From: Enterococcus sp. ZJ1622
GTDB lineage: Bacteria; Bacillota; Bacilli; Lactobacillales; Enterococcaceae
Direction of reading: 5' to 3'
Length of the DNA: 52,581 nt
Assembly (NCBI RefSeq): GCF_011038845.1
Contig: NZ_JAAKDW010000017.1
Coordinates: 1 to 52,581, forward strand
A model generated the notes under the pieces. The model did not search any database. It was not told the DNA's origin and worked only from the letters and a program-made list of their open reading frames with translations. The translations under genes and the position numbers were made by a program. Position 1 is the first letter of the stretch. The number at the start of each line of letters is the position of its first letter. Shown piece after piece: positions 24,398 to 34,297 of the stretch.

Positions 24398-25429
24398 TTA
24401 CATTTTCTTTTCTTCTTCTTGAAGAGGTCTGATCCCTTCTTCCAAGATCTGCATCTGCAAGATCGTTTCTTCGTCTTTTACGATTTTTTCTGCGCCATTG
24501 ATCAGCGTTTCATAGATGCCTTCATAGACTCGGCTATAATCCCCCACTTCAGAGACTACTTTTTCTTCGTGATAGTTTCCTTGATCATCGATATACGTCA
24601 ATACACCATAATGTTCCGGACGATCGATCCCGAAGTCTTCATGATCAGGCATATAAAACATTTTCAGATGTTCTTCTTGGCGATCTTTCGTTTGTTTGAC
24701 AAACATCCCCTTTTTTCCATAAACGACAAAACTTGGACGTTCCTTGATTCGGAAATAACTGGATTTGACTGAGATTTTCATGTTGCCATAAAAGAAATCC
24801 AGATCAAAATAATCATTCATACGGCCTTTTCCTAGTAGTTGGCGTACATCATATTGGATATCATCCGGTTCACCAAAATAAGAAAGCACTTGATCGACCG
24901 TATGGCACGCATGACCGTATAAGTAACTGTTCGCTGTTGAGAATTCATGAGTGTTTTCTGGTACTTCCGGTCTGAAGTAATCATAGTGCATCTCAACTTC
25001 TAAGATATCTCCTAATTTTCCGCTTTCGATTACTTTTTGAACTGTAAGGAAATCAGAATCGAAGCGTCGATTTTGGTAACATTGGATGAACAGTCCTTTT
25101 TCTTTCGCTAATGCGAACAATTCTTGTGCTTCTTCAGATGTTTCGGCAAATGGTTTTTCGACTAAGACATTTTTCCCATGTTCCAATGCCATCTTTCCAT
25201 ATTCATAATGGAATTGGCTAGGTGTCGTGATAACCACTAACTGGATCTCCGGGTCGTCCCACAGATCAGTCAGCTGGTCTGTATATTCGATTTCATCAAA
25301 GGTTTCCCATACAGGTTTTGAGGGAGAAAAGATTTTTTTTATGTTGATTTTGTCAGATAATTTTCTGGAAAATGGCAAATGATAACGATTCGTACTCTTT
25401 CCATTTCCAAGATAAGCGATAGTAAGCAT
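24398..25429 (-). CDS. Gfo/Idh/MocA-family oxidoreductase
   Basis: This 343-aa NAD(P)-dependent enzyme has an N-terminal Rossmann domain starting LTIAYLGNGKSTNRYHLPF, the family motif VEKPFAET near residue 95 (the Lys is catalytic in relatives), and a C-terminal alpha/beta domain with GHACHTVDQVLSYFG. Relatives oxidise sugars, inositols or similar; the substrate cannot be told. A GGAGGAAC site precedes ATG 25429. It is divergent from the RpiR regulator at 25616. The palindrome TATACTCAGTATA (25452-25464) overlaps its likely promoter and could be an operator. Confidence 0.85.
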   Translation of the reverse strand: MLTIAYLGNGKSTNRYHLPFSRKLSDKINIKKIFSPSKPVWETFDEIEYTDQLTDLWDDPEIQLVVITTPSQFHYEYGKMALEHGKNVLVEKPFAETSEEAQELFALAKEKGLFIQCYQNRRFDSDFLTVQKVIESGKLGDILEVEMHYDYFRPEVPENTHEFSTANSYLYGHACHTVDQVLSYFGEPDDIQYDVRQLLGKGRMNDYFDLDFFYGNMKISVKSSYFRIKERPSFVVYGKKGMFVKQTKDRQEEHLKMFYMPDHEDFGIDRPEHYGVLTYIDDQGNYHEEKVVSEVGDYSRVYEGIYETLINGAEKIVKDEETILQMQILEEGIRPLQEEEKKM

Positions 25430-25615
25430 CGTTGTTCCTCCTTTTATTTGTTATACTCAGTATAGCAAACCAAGAAAAAAATCTCTGGATATCACCAGAT
25501 TTTGGCAAGAATGTTCAAAAAATGGCTGATTCTCATCTAGAAACTGAAAAATATGTTCAAACCCCATTGATTATCAGACTCGATCAACGGGGGATGTTCG
25601 TGGAGGTTGGAGTAC

Positions 25616-26500
25616 ATGCTTATCGAAGAAAAATTAGCCCAGCAAGAATCAATGACAACAACAGAAAAGCGGATCGCTGATTACCTGCGAAGAAACCTTG
25701 AAACAGCCGTCTACATGACGATCGAGGAACTAGCAAAAGCTACATATACGTCGCATTCGGCGATCATCCGTTTATGCAAAAAAATAGGCTTTACCGGTTT
25801 CAAGGAATTTCGTTTTGAACTAGGAAGAGAAGTCCACCAGCTGATTGCGCAATTCAATCAAACCATCGATCCGAATTTCCCATTCACTAGTGAAGATCAT
25901 CTGCAAACCATCGCCAAAAAAATGGCAGACCTGACTATCCAGTCGATCAAAAAAGCGCAGCTTCAGATCGAAAATCAAGAATTGGGTCAATTAGCGGAAG
26001 TATTGAATCAAGCAGAGCGGATTTTTCTCTTTGCTAAGGGAGATTCACAAGTGACAGCCCGAAAATTCCAGAACAAACTAGTCAAACTGAACAAATTCTT
26101 GATCTTAGCAGAGGAATACAGCGACTCCTCTTGGAACGCTGCTAATCTGACTGCAAAAGACTGTGCTGTTTTTATCAGCTACAGCGGGCGGATCCACCAT
26201 TATGAACGCATCATGATGTACTTGTCACATGTAGGAACTAAGACACTGCTCATCACTGGAAATGAACGTTCTGAAATGGCAAAGCAAGCTACTTTTTGTC
26301 TCACTGTCGCACAAGATGAATATGATTTTGCCAAAGTAGCCACGTTTTCTTCTCAAGTTGCTTTTGATTATGTGTTGAACACCTTATTCTCAGTCATGTA
26401 TGCACAAAATTTCGAGGAAAACATCCGGAACCTGCACAGTAAGCAATCCTTACTGCAAACTGGATTACTGAAGGAATATCGAAAAGATCAGAACGATTAG
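25616..26500 (+). CDS. RpiR/MurR-family transcription regulator
   Basis: This 294-aa regulator has an N-terminal helix-turn-helix of the RpiR type (about 1-75, with EKRIADYLRRN and SHSAIIRLCKKIGFTGFKEF) and a C-terminal SIS sugar-phosphate binding domain (about 120-260, with IFLFAKGDSQ and CAVFISYSGR). I start at ATG 25616, nine bases after GGAGG; the frame is open from TTG 25607. It lies divergent to the oxidoreductase and probably controls it in response to a phosphosugar; that link is inferred from position. Confidence 0.85.
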   Translation: MLIEEKLAQQESMTTTEKRIADYLRRNLETAVYMTIEELAKATYTSHSAIIRLCKKIGFTGFKEFRFELGREVHQLIAQFNQTIDPNFPFTSEDHLQTIAKKMADLTIQSIKKAQLQIENQELGQLAEVLNQAERIFLFAKGDSQVTARKFQNKLVKLNKFLILAEEYSDSSWNAANLTAKDCAVFISYSGRIHHYERIMMYLSHVGTKTLLITGNERSEMAKQATFCLTVAQDEYDFAKVATFSSQVAFDYVLNTLFSVMYAQNFEENIRNLHSKQSLLQTGLLKEYRKDQND

Positions 26501-26514
26501 CTGAATCGACTGTA

Positions 26515-26560
26515 CGTCAAAAAAGACTAGGATGTCGTTTGCTCCTAGTCTTTTTTGACG
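26515..26560. terminator. Bidirectional terminator between rpiR-type gene and srtC
   Basis: CGTCAAAAAAGACTAGGA (26515-26532) pairs perfectly with 26543-26560, an 18-bp stem with A and T runs inside it. It serves the convergent genes on both sides. Confidence 0.9.
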
Positions 26561-26571
26561 TGTTTTGGCTG

Positions 26572-27408
26572 TCAGTTATGTCTTCGGTATTTATAAAAAA
26601 GAAAAACAAGAATCGCCAGAATGGCAAGGCCTGCTGTGAGCAGACTTATCAATAGGAACTGTTTCTTTTTCGTTACCTGCTGGATTTTTTTCTCTGCTTC
26701 TTTCGGTGCATAAGGGATACGGTGTCCACGGACAAGTAATCGGTGACTGTTGACCATATAAGGCGTGCAAGTCAGCAATGTGACAAGGTCTTGTCCTTTT
26801 TCGATATGGAGATCGTCCGTGTTTGTCGGCTCGACTGTTTTTATCTGATCCACTTCATACGCAAGTGTTTGACCGTTGCTCTCGATGTAAAAAGGATCCC
26901 CCTTCTTCAGCTTTGGTAAATCCGTGAACAACTTTGCTTGAGGAAGTCCCCGATGGCTAGAAAGAACGGCGTGCGTGCTTTCACCCCCAGTCGGGTAAGA
27001 AGTGCCTTCTAGCAAAGAAGCGCCTTTTTCTAGTAATACAGGGTTCGTTTCGTCGAAAATCGGTAATCGGACACTGATTTTCGGGATCGTTATGACTCCG
27101 ATCGTGTGCTCTTTCAGATAAGTAGGTTTGGCTGATTTCGGGATTTTCGTTTCCTGATCAAAAGAGACTGTTCCTGGATGGCCTCCCTCTTTTTCTAGTG
27201 TTTTGTTCTTTTTGACCATCTGTTCTTGTATCTCGGTCATTGCTTTTTCATTTTCCTTTGCTGCTTTCTGTTGGTAATGAGCAATCAACTGCTGATCTAG
27301 ATAGTCATTCAAGGCATCACTGACAAATGGATAGGATAACACACCGATCCCTATAATCAGCAGGATGAGCATCAAACAATCGATCAAACGTCTTTTTCCT
27401 TGGTTCAT
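26572..27408 (-). CDS. srtC: Class C pilus sortase
   Basis: This 278-aa transpeptidase joins pilin subunits into a covalent fibre outside the membrane. It has an N-terminal membrane segment (about 11-32), a sortase domain, and a C-terminal membrane segment (about 250-272) typical of class C. The catalytic residues are His about 152 (LSSHRG), Cys about 214 (TLLTCTPY) and Arg about 223 (NSHRLLVRG). ATG 27408 follows GGAGG. It is the last gene of the pilus operon but is separated from the major pilin gene by a terminator, so it may be expressed at a lower level. Also called bps in the E. faecium ebp literature. Confidence 0.9.
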   Translation of the reverse strand: MNQGKRRLIDCLMLILLIIGIGVLSYPFVSDALNDYLDQQLIAHYQQKAAKENEKAMTEIQEQMVKKNKTLEKEGGHPGTVSFDQETKIPKSAKPTYLKEHTIGVITIPKISVRLPIFDETNPVLLEKGASLLEGTSYPTGGESTHAVLSSHRGLPQAKLFTDLPKLKKGDPFYIESNGQTLAYEVDQIKTVEPTNTDDLHIEKGQDLVTLLTCTPYMVNSHRLLVRGHRIPYAPKEAEKKIQQVTKKKQFLLISLLTAGLAILAILVFLFYKYRRHN

Positions 27409-27431
27409 GTTCTTCCTCCAGTTTTATCATT

Positions 27432-27477
27432 AAAAAAGAAGCTGGAATGTCTGTCGAATCGACGACACCCAGCTTCT
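27432..27477 (-). terminator. Terminator between major pilin gene and srtC
   Basis: AGAAGCTGG (27437-27445) pairs with CCAGCTTCT (27469-27477). A second stem, TGTCG with CGACA, lies in the loop. On the minus strand a T run follows (27437-27432). It would reduce read-through from the pilin genes into srtC. Confidence 0.8.
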
Positions 27478-27490
27478 GAGTTGATGAAGA

Positions 27491-29365
27491 TCACATACTG
27501 CTTCTACGTTTTGTAAAGTAAAGGCCGGCAATCACAAGAAGCAGTACCCCTACTCCGAGATAAAGATAGATCCCTTTTCCCCCAGTTGAAGGGAGTGTGC
27601 CTTTATGTTTGTTTGGCACTTTTTCAGGTGCGATCAATTGTCCGGCATTTTGGTAGGACTGTTCATCTACTGTAAAGGCGATGCGATTTGCTAATGGCAC
27701 ATAATTTTCTGGTGCTTTTGTTTCTTCCAGATAATACGTACCGTATTCCAAGCCACTTACATCAATCAATCCATCACTTGTGGTCGTGAACACAGTACCA
27801 TCTTCTTTTGCAGTGGACCAGCTAACGGCTTTTGTCGCAGGATCGATCGTTAGATACTTTCCTGAATCACTGTCTTGATCGCGAACGACAAATTCTGCTC
27901 CAGCAAGTGTTTGATCTGAGGAAACGTCCCCGTCTACTTTCACGAACCGTTTTCCTCCAGTCACTACTTCGATGATCGGTGGCGTCTGATCGTTGGTGTG
28001 ACCATTGTCTACATTTGCTTCGTTTTTGAAACCTTTCGTAGGATCTGCTTGTTCATTCAAATGCATATAGTAAACGAACTTCAAGGTTCCCCCTGGTGTT
28101 AGAGAAGGGATATGGGCTGGATCGACAGAAACGGTGAAGCCGTTTGTCTGTTCAGTGACAGAGTAATTCGCAGGATCGATCGGCTTGTCCCCGTCATAAA
28201 GTGCATAGGCATAAGTTCCTGAAGAAAGATTGTCAAAAGTCAATGCAGCATCATGTGTATCGATCAGTTTGAATGTCGTGTACTTATTAGCTGATCCTTC
28301 TTTGTCTGCGATCCCCATTGGTATATTGACAGAGATCTCATATTGGATTTTTTCACCGATTGCTACATCTTTGCCATTCAACTGAGGCGTCGTTTTTTCG
28401 ACCTTTGAAGTATCGTTTTTCACGTTTTTTTCAACAGGTGTCTGGTCATTTGCAGTGATCTCAAAAGGTGTTTTTGTCTGATCTTGGATCAATTCGGCAT
28501 TTTCAGGTGCTTTTACTTCTTCTAAGATATAAGAGCCCGCTTCTAGACTTTCGATGATCAATTGTCCTTTAGCAGTATCTGCTTCAGTAAAATCGTTATT
28601 TCCGATATCGTAGGATTTGCCAGTGATAAAATGTTTGGCTTGGTCTTTTTCCGTTGTCCATGTGTAAAGTCCGTCTTTCACACCTTGGATATATTTGGTG
28701 ACACTTGGCGTACCTTCTTCTTTTGAGACGATGAATTCTGCGCCGTTGAGTGCTTCGTTTTCGGCTGTTCCAATTTTATTGACTTTCAACGAGCCGTCAT
28801 TTCCTACGATGTTTTTGGGATATAAATGGACAGTATCCAATTCTTCTGTACCGTATCGATAAGTCCCATCTGATTGTTTGATCATTTCATACACTGGAAA
28901 AGCGATGACCATATTCGCAGCGGCAGTCACGCCCTCTTTTTTCTCTTCTTTGATCGTATATACAGCATCTTTTCCTGCTTGTTTTTTCGGTAAAGAAAGC
29001 GTCAGATCACCAGAAGCATCTGTTCTTCCTGAAGCAATTGGCGTACCTGGAGTCAATGACTGGACGATTTGTTTGGCTGCATCGACTGATGCCCCTTTTG
29101 CCCGTTCAGCATAAAATTCTTTTGTGACATCATAAACGGAAAAAGTGACATCTGCTAGTCCTTGATAACGATCGAATTCACTCATTTCTTTCCCGCTGTT
29201 TTGGATCAGCGGATCAGGGAAATCAGTCATTTTCTTTTTATGGATGATCACTTGAGCAGCTGTATCATCCGCAAATACTGTTTGTATACTGAAACAGTTT
29301 GTCAATAATGGCAGAATAAGAAAAAATGTGCTTAGAATGACCTTGATTCTTTTATTGTTTTTCAT
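27491..29365 (-). CDS. ebpC: Major pilin subunit
   Basis: This 624-aa surface protein has a signal peptide (about 1-33), the pilin motif YPKN at about residues 181-184 (its Lys is the sortase C joining site), two E-box type strings (LEEVKAPENA and LEETKAPENY) belonging to Cna-B/SpaA domains with internal isopeptide bonds, and a C-terminal sorting signal LPSTG followed by a membrane segment and KRRSS. I start at ATG 29365 behind GAGGAG, just after the ebpB stop codon. It corresponds to EbpC (EmpC, also PilB) of E. faecium, the shaft of the pilus, by its motifs and gene order. Confidence 0.88.
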   Translation of the reverse strand: MKNNKRIKVILSTFFLILPLLTNCFSIQTVFADDTAAQVIIHKKKMTDFPDPLIQNSGKEMSEFDRYQGLADVTFSVYDVTKEFYAERAKGASVDAAKQIVQSLTPGTPIASGRTDASGDLTLSLPKKQAGKDAVYTIKEEKKEGVTAAANMVIAFPVYEMIKQSDGTYRYGTEELDTVHLYPKNIVGNDGSLKVNKIGTAENEALNGAEFIVSKEEGTPSVTKYIQGVKDGLYTWTTEKDQAKHFITGKSYDIGNNDFTEADTAKGQLIIESLEAGSYILEEVKAPENAELIQDQTKTPFEITANDQTPVEKNVKNDTSKVEKTTPQLNGKDVAIGEKIQYEISVNIPMGIADKEGSANKYTTFKLIDTHDAALTFDNLSSGTYAYALYDGDKPIDPANYSVTEQTNGFTVSVDPAHIPSLTPGGTLKFVYYMHLNEQADPTKGFKNEANVDNGHTNDQTPPIIEVVTGGKRFVKVDGDVSSDQTLAGAEFVVRDQDSDSGKYLTIDPATKAVSWSTAKEDGTVFTTTSDGLIDVSGLEYGTYYLEETKAPENYVPLANRIAFTVDEQSYQNAGQLIAPEKVPNKHKGTLPSTGGKGIYLYLGVGVLLLVIAGLYFTKRRSSM

Positions 29366-30777
29366 TTGTTTACTCCTCTTTTTTTGATATAAATCCACCA
29401 TACGCTACCCACAATGAATAAGCCTGCAAGGATCAATAGAAGACTGTTCGTGTCGTTTGTTTTCGGTAAAAACGAAGTATCTTCTTTTTTATTGATCACT
29501 TTTAACGCTTCTGCTGCTTCTCGTTTTTGAGAAAATGTCGCTGAAATCGTAAATGGTATTTCTTTTTGACTTAGGATATATCCAGCGGGTGCTTTGATTT
29601 CTTCTAATTGATAATGACCAGTTTTCAAGCCGCTGACGGAAAATTCCCCATTTTTTCCGGAAATCCATTCATGTGCATGCGTCTTGTTTTTCGTCCACTG
29701 ATAGCCATCTGTTGATTGTTGCAAATAATCACCTGCATCGTTTTTGATCAGGAATATTGCACCGGGCAAATGTTTGTTTGGCTCCTTGCTATCGACTTTG
29801 ACGAATTGCTTGTGCCCAGTGAGTACAGGGATTTTTTTCGTCTGCAGTTCGGAACCAAAATCAAAGATTCCCTCATTAATGATTTCTGTATTCGGCTTCG
29901 CCGCTTGATTCAGTCTCATTTGATAGGAGATCTTTAGCTCTTTCCCGGCAAATGGCTCTAATGAGGAGGGTGCGAAATGAACCGAAAATCCATGTGCCTT
30001 GTTATAGATCTCGATTCCTTCAGATAACGTTTGTCCATCTACTGAGATTTTTAGACTCTCAGGTAGAAAATCCAATGCTTCATCTGCTTGGTCGGACAGG
30101 TTGAAACGTTGATAATCCAAAATATTCACCGGGATCCTCGTGTGTAAAGAGTAATCGATGGTCTCGCCGATGCTGAAATCATTTCTCGGTTCGTCCAATT
30201 TTTTTTCAAACGAAGGCTCAGGGTAATCATTTTCTTCGTTCTTAGGATATAGATGGATCGAGGTTAGCTGCTGCTGATTCTGTCCATATACAGGCAGTGC
30301 GACTACCATGTTATCCGCTTTTTCTTTCACGATTTCTGGCGTCTTCGTTTCGATGAAAAGATAAGCTTTGTCACGAGCCATGTCATCTTTTTCAGTAAGC
30401 TGGAAAGAAACGATTCCGTCTTCTCCATTGACTGTTCCAGTCGTTTTTTCTGTTATGAGAGTTCCAGCCTTGCTTCCTGTTTGTGCGATTTCTTTTTGGA
30501 CCTCTTCGACCGGCTTTCCTTTTTCGCGCAGCCGATAGAACGAATCAGTGACATCATAGACTTGGAATGTCACGCCATTCAATCCGCGATAGGTTTGGAG
30601 CATATCTTTTTCCTGTCCGTTATTGGCTTGGCTGTTCGGCAACTCACCGTTTGGGAAAAGCAGTTTGTGTAAAGTGATTTGAACGGTCTTTCCTTCTGGG
30701 GCTTCTGCTGCCTGCCCTGTAATCGGCTTGATGAATAACAGAAGGAAGACAAGGAGCAACCAGTTGAATTTTTTCAT
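29362..30777 (-). CDS. ebpB: Minor pilin subunit, probably basal
   Basis: This 471-aa surface protein has a signal peptide (about 1-24), a YPKN motif near residue 185 (HLYPKNEEND), an E-box YQLEEIKAPAGY near 405, and a C-terminal sorting region. The sorting motif reads LPKTN, not LPxTG, followed by a membrane segment and KKRGVNK. The ATG at 30777 follows a strong GGAGG site and overlaps the end of ebpA by a few bases; the stop overlaps the ebpC start. By analogy with enterococcal Ebp pili it is the base subunit that anchors the fibre to the wall. Confidence 0.85.
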   Translation of the reverse strand: MKKFNWLLLVFLLLFIKPITGQAAEAPEGKTVQITLHKLLFPNGELPNSQANNGQEKDMLQTYRGLNGVTFQVYDVTDSFYRLREKGKPVEEVQKEIAQTGSKAGTLITEKTTGTVNGEDGIVSFQLTEKDDMARDKAYLFIETKTPEIVKEKADNMVVALPVYGQNQQQLTSIHLYPKNEENDYPEPSFEKKLDEPRNDFSIGETIDYSLHTRIPVNILDYQRFNLSDQADEALDFLPESLKISVDGQTLSEGIEIYNKAHGFSVHFAPSSLEPFAGKELKISYQMRLNQAAKPNTEIINEGIFDFGSELQTKKIPVLTGHKQFVKVDSKEPNKHLPGAIFLIKNDAGDYLQQSTDGYQWTKNKTHAHEWISGKNGEFSVSGLKTGHYQLEEIKAPAGYILSQKEIPFTISATFSQKREAAEALKVINKKEDTSFLPKTNDTNSLLLILAGLFIVGSVWWIYIKKRGVNK

Positions 30778-30778
30778 G

Positions 30779-33700
30779 TTATCTCCTCCCTCCTTCTTTT
30801 CTGGAAAAAAGATACCCAGCAGAAATCATCGTTCCGATACTGCCAGTCAAGTAAATCCAGAGGCGTCCTGTTCCGCCAGTCTCTGGCAAGGGCACTTTTG
30901 CCTGATTCGTGACATCTAATGAAATCTGATTGTGTTTGTCTTTTTCAGAAAGAACCGCTTCATGTGCTTCATCATTCACACGGATCGTTCCGTCTTCATT
31001 GATGACGATGGTCACGGGCTCTTTCAGACCTTGGTATCCTTCCGGCGTGAAAGTCTCAGTCAGTGTATACGTACCAGGTGTCAGATTTTCAAATACAAAG
31101 GTATCTGTCTTTTGATCATCTTTTGGCAGTTGCTGATCGATCCCTGGCCCTTGTAATCTGAATTTTGCCCCTTTTAATGCTTGTCCGTTCTCTTCTTTTT
31201 TATTTACTGTCAAATCAAATGGTTTTAATTGATTCTGGTGCGTAAGTGTCCATATCCCATTCGTTTTTTCGGTGTTTGTCCCTCCATAACTGATTTTCCC
31301 GTATTTATCGATCTGGAATTCATAGTTCCCTGCTCTTGTGTCATATCCTGTAGGGCCTGAAGTTTCAGAGATTCGATACGCTCCTGGCTGGAGACTTTCA
31401 AAGAGAGCAAGCCCTTTTTCATTGGTCGTCTGCTCTTCGATGGACTGGTAATCACCGTTTGCCTCTTTTTTCTGAAGGGAAAAAACAGCTCCTTTCAGGT
31501 TTACTTGTTTCGTTGATCCTTGGATAGTATATTTACGTATGCCTACTGGAACAGCTATAAATGGATTCTCGATGGTCAATTCGACCGTGTGATTCATGGT
31601 GTCTACTTTTTTTCCATCGATCGTGACCGTACCGTCTGAGGCAACGCTGATTGTCCAAGTCGTTTTATCACTCAGCTCGTGACCTTCTGGTGCTTTCATT
31701 TCTGTCAACGTATAGGTCTTTCCTTTTTGCAGCTTGATATTTTGCAAAAGCGAGTATGTGCCGTCTCCATTATCGGTCAGCTCTGTATCGATTGCTTCGC
31801 CTGTCAGCTTGAAAACAGCTCCGATCAGATTGGTTTCTCCTGTGGAAGAATTCTTCGTGATCGTTAAATCTAGCGGTGTGAATTGTTTGGTGTTTTTCCA
31901 AGTCATCGTATCGATTTTTTCTGCATCATATCCAGGAACAGTGAGTTCGTTGTTTGCTTCATAAATGAAATCTTGCCCTTGATTGTTATATTTCGGTAAT
32001 GCTAAGCTTTCTTGATAATTTTCTGCGCTTTTAGAAAGATGATCAATATTCTTTCTTTCCCAGCTGTCTGTCGTATCGTTATCAGGTTTGTGAATCTGGA
32101 TATACCCGTACTTCCAGCTTGATTGATCTGTCGTTTGTTGTCTCTGGATCTCATAGGTCACTTGTTCTGGCCGATCATTCGGGTCGTGATCGAATTCTTC
32201 CCATAATTTCTTGACAGCAAGCTGGACACCTGGTGCTTTCGCAGAAGGAATCCCAAAATCGGCTCGTTCATTTGTTGTTGCGTTGGGCTGGAAAGTCGTC
32301 CTTCCATTCATCTGATACCAGAAATCTGGTTTGAATCCTTCGCTTTCCGTCTGTATCCGAACTTGGTAGTGGATCTGGATTTCTTGGTCTTTTCCTAAAT
32401 AGATCTCATTGCTTTTGACTGTCGTCTTGTCCATGGTGATTGATGGCATGACAGTGACAGGATTAGAACCAACGCTTTTGATTTCTAATGTCTGCGGCTG
32501 ATAAATAAAAGGCGCAGCAATTGGATCTGAGACAGTCCCGCCTATGACTGTCCCTGTGATCTGCACAGCTTTCTTCGCTAAATACTCAGAGATATCCGGC
32601 GCATGATCGGCTGATTCATAGTAAAGCTCACCGTTCTCATCAGAAGAGACCATCTGACGCATCTTGTTCTCTACTTCTGCTTTTGATAATCCGGCTGCTT
32701 GGTCGCTTTGCAGCTGGATGCCTAATCCATGGATCTCGATCCCGCGCTGTTTCAAAGCCATTGCTTCTCCGATCGTCGCGGTGAAAGTACTATTGATCAG
32801 CTTAGACTGTCCGTTCTGATCCGGCGCATGGTAGCTTCTTGGGATACGTGAAGTGTTTCCCGGCTGGTCTTGTGTAGATGAAAACTGGGTTCCGTAGTAA
32901 GAGCCATCTGGTTGTGTGTGCACATTCTGCACTTTATAAGAATAAGTCGGTACGCCGTCTGTCAGTAAAACGACTACCTTTTTATGCCCATTTGGAGTAG
33001 ATAACATGTTCCCTGCATCTCTCAATGCTTTTTGGGTAAACGTCCCGCCGCTTGTACTTGTCGGCGTGATATTTTTTATCTGATTCTTTACAGAATCGAA
33101 GGAACCCATAGGCACAGAGGCATTGCTGTAATTATTGCTGGAATAGCCAATATAGCCCATACTGATCTTATCTGTGATCCCGCTTTCTGCTAGAGTGTCA
33201 ACAAAACGATTGACCCCTGTTCGAACTTCTCCGATCCGATTGTTTTCGTTCATACTTCCCGACCAGTCCACGACAAGGACAAGATCAAGCGGTGTGATTT
33301 CTTTTTGGACATTCCCTCTGATATTCAAAAAAACATCGAATAGGCCAGGTGTACTGGTTTCCTCCGCAAATTTACGAATGGCATAATCTGCTTGGTTCCC
33401 TGTCCCTCCATACTCGATATACGAATTTGTCTGATTCGCGGGATCACCATTCCACGTGGTGATGCCATCCCATTGATTCGTTCCATTCTTATTCCCTTGA
33501 TGATTGATGACGTCGGTATTGTTTGCCGGCTTCCAGCTTGCCGTTGGATATGTCCCATGTTCATCTGTCGTATAGGCAGTAGGAATCAATTGATTGGTTC
33601 TTTTTTCAGTGCTGATTGCTGACATAAAAGGCAATGCAAACGGACTTTCTGTCACCGTATCTGCAGATGATGGTGTAGTCGTTTCTTCTGCTTCCTCTGC

Positions 33701-34204
33701 TTTCACGTCTGATATTTCTGGATTTTCTGTTTTTTCTGCGGATGCTTGTTCAGAAGATGAAGAATCTGTTTCTTCTTGTTTCTCAGCCGACTCGTCAACG
33801 ATCGTAAATTCCTTTCCGGCGATAATTAATTTGTTTGTATGGTTTTGCGTACGTGCCGGATCGATCGCTAATGATAAACGGATTTTTTTGTTTACATTTG
33901 GCGAGAGTGCGATGTTGATCTGTCCATCTTTCACCTGATAAGTATATCCGTCTTTTTGCTGCAGCTCTGTATCAAGCAAGTCATTCTCAGCGATGTTGAT
34001 GGTCCGCTGCTGCACCGTGTTGCTGGTATTAGCGGCTGACAGCTCGATGTCTAACTGTTTTCCAGAATGGTTGGTCGTTATTCTGGCGGAAGTGAGTTCA
34101 AAGGTATCTGCAGTGTCTGCTATGGCAGTTATCGGTAGAACATAAGATAATATGAGTAATAATATGATGCAGATGACCTCCAGCTTCCTTCTTTTGATTG
34201 TCAT
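30779..34204 (-). CDS. ebpA: Pilus tip adhesin with VWA domain
   Basis: This 1141-aa surface protein has a signal peptide (about 1-30), a Ser/Glu/Thr-rich stretch (about 145-190), a von Willebrand A domain starting near 300 with the metal site DWSGSM (about 308-313), and at least three Cna-B type repeats with E-boxes LTEMKAPEGH, ISETSGPTGY and LTETFTPEGY. The C-terminus has LPETG, a membrane segment and RKEGGRR. I start at ATG 34204 behind AGGAGGGG; the frame is open to 34234. In enterococci EbpA sits at the pilus tip and binds host ligands such as fibrinogen; here that is inferred from family. Confidence 0.88.
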   Translation of the reverse strand: MTIKRRKLEVICIILLLILSYVLPITAIADTADTFELTSARITTNHSGKQLDIELSAANTSNTVQQRTINIAENDLLDTELQQKDGYTYQVKDGQINIALSPNVNKKIRLSLAIDPARTQNHTNKLIIAGKEFTIVDESAEKQEETDSSSSEQASAEKTENPEISDVKAEEAEETTTPSSADTVTESPFALPFMSAISTEKRTNQLIPTAYTTDEHGTYPTASWKPANNTDVINHQGNKNGTNQWDGITTWNGDPANQTNSYIEYGGTGNQADYAIRKFAEETSTPGLFDVFLNIRGNVQKEITPLDLVLVVDWSGSMNENNRIGEVRTGVNRFVDTLAESGITDKISMGYIGYSSNNYSNASVPMGSFDSVKNQIKNITPTSTSGGTFTQKALRDAGNMLSTPNGHKKVVVLLTDGVPTYSYKVQNVHTQPDGSYYGTQFSSTQDQPGNTSRIPRSYHAPDQNGQSKLINSTFTATIGEAMALKQRGIEIHGLGIQLQSDQAAGLSKAEVENKMRQMVSSDENGELYYESADHAPDISEYLAKKAVQITGTVIGGTVSDPIAAPFIYQPQTLEIKSVGSNPVTVMPSITMDKTTVKSNEIYLGKDQEIQIHYQVRIQTESEGFKPDFWYQMNGRTTFQPNATTNERADFGIPSAKAPGVQLAVKKLWEEFDHDPNDRPEQVTYEIQRQQTTDQSSWKYGYIQIHKPDNDTTDSWERKNIDHLSKSAENYQESLALPKYNNQGQDFIYEANNELTVPGYDAEKIDTMTWKNTKQFTPLDLTITKNSSTGETNLIGAVFKLTGEAIDTELTDNGDGTYSLLQNIKLQKGKTYTLTEMKAPEGHELSDKTTWTISVASDGTVTIDGKKVDTMNHTVELTIENPFIAVPVGIRKYTIQGSTKQVNLKGAVFSLQKKEANGDYQSIEEQTTNEKGLALFESLQPGAYRISETSGPTGYDTRAGNYEFQIDKYGKISYGGTNTEKTNGIWTLTHQNQLKPFDLTVNKKEENGQALKGAKFRLQGPGIDQQLPKDDQKTDTFVFENLTPGTYTLTETFTPEGYQGLKEPVTIVINEDGTIRVNDEAHEAVLSEKDKHNQISLDVTNQAKVPLPETGGTGRLWIYLTGSIGTMISAGYLFSRKEGGRR

Positions 34205-34257
34205 TTTTCCCCTCCTTATCCCATCATGCTTCATTTTTGACGTAAAAAAATCTGCTA

Positions 34258-34297
34258 ATTAAAATAAATGAATCTGCTGGATTTTATTTATTTTAAT
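34258..34297. promoter_or_regulatory. Inverted repeat upstream of ebpA, candidate regulator site
   Basis: ATTAAAATAAAT (34258-34269) and ATTTATTTTAAT (34286-34297) form a perfect 12-bp inverted repeat with a 16-base spacer. It lies in the 224-base region between the divergent ebpA and ebpR genes. AATCTGCT occurs twice next to it. It is a reasonable binding site for EbpR or part of the ebpA promoter; no experiment supports this here. Confidence 0.45.

Noticed and set aside
33594-33938. 114-codon plus-strand frame inside ebpA
   Set aside because: It is a shadow of the Ser/Glu-rich part of EbpA, without a ribosome site of its own.
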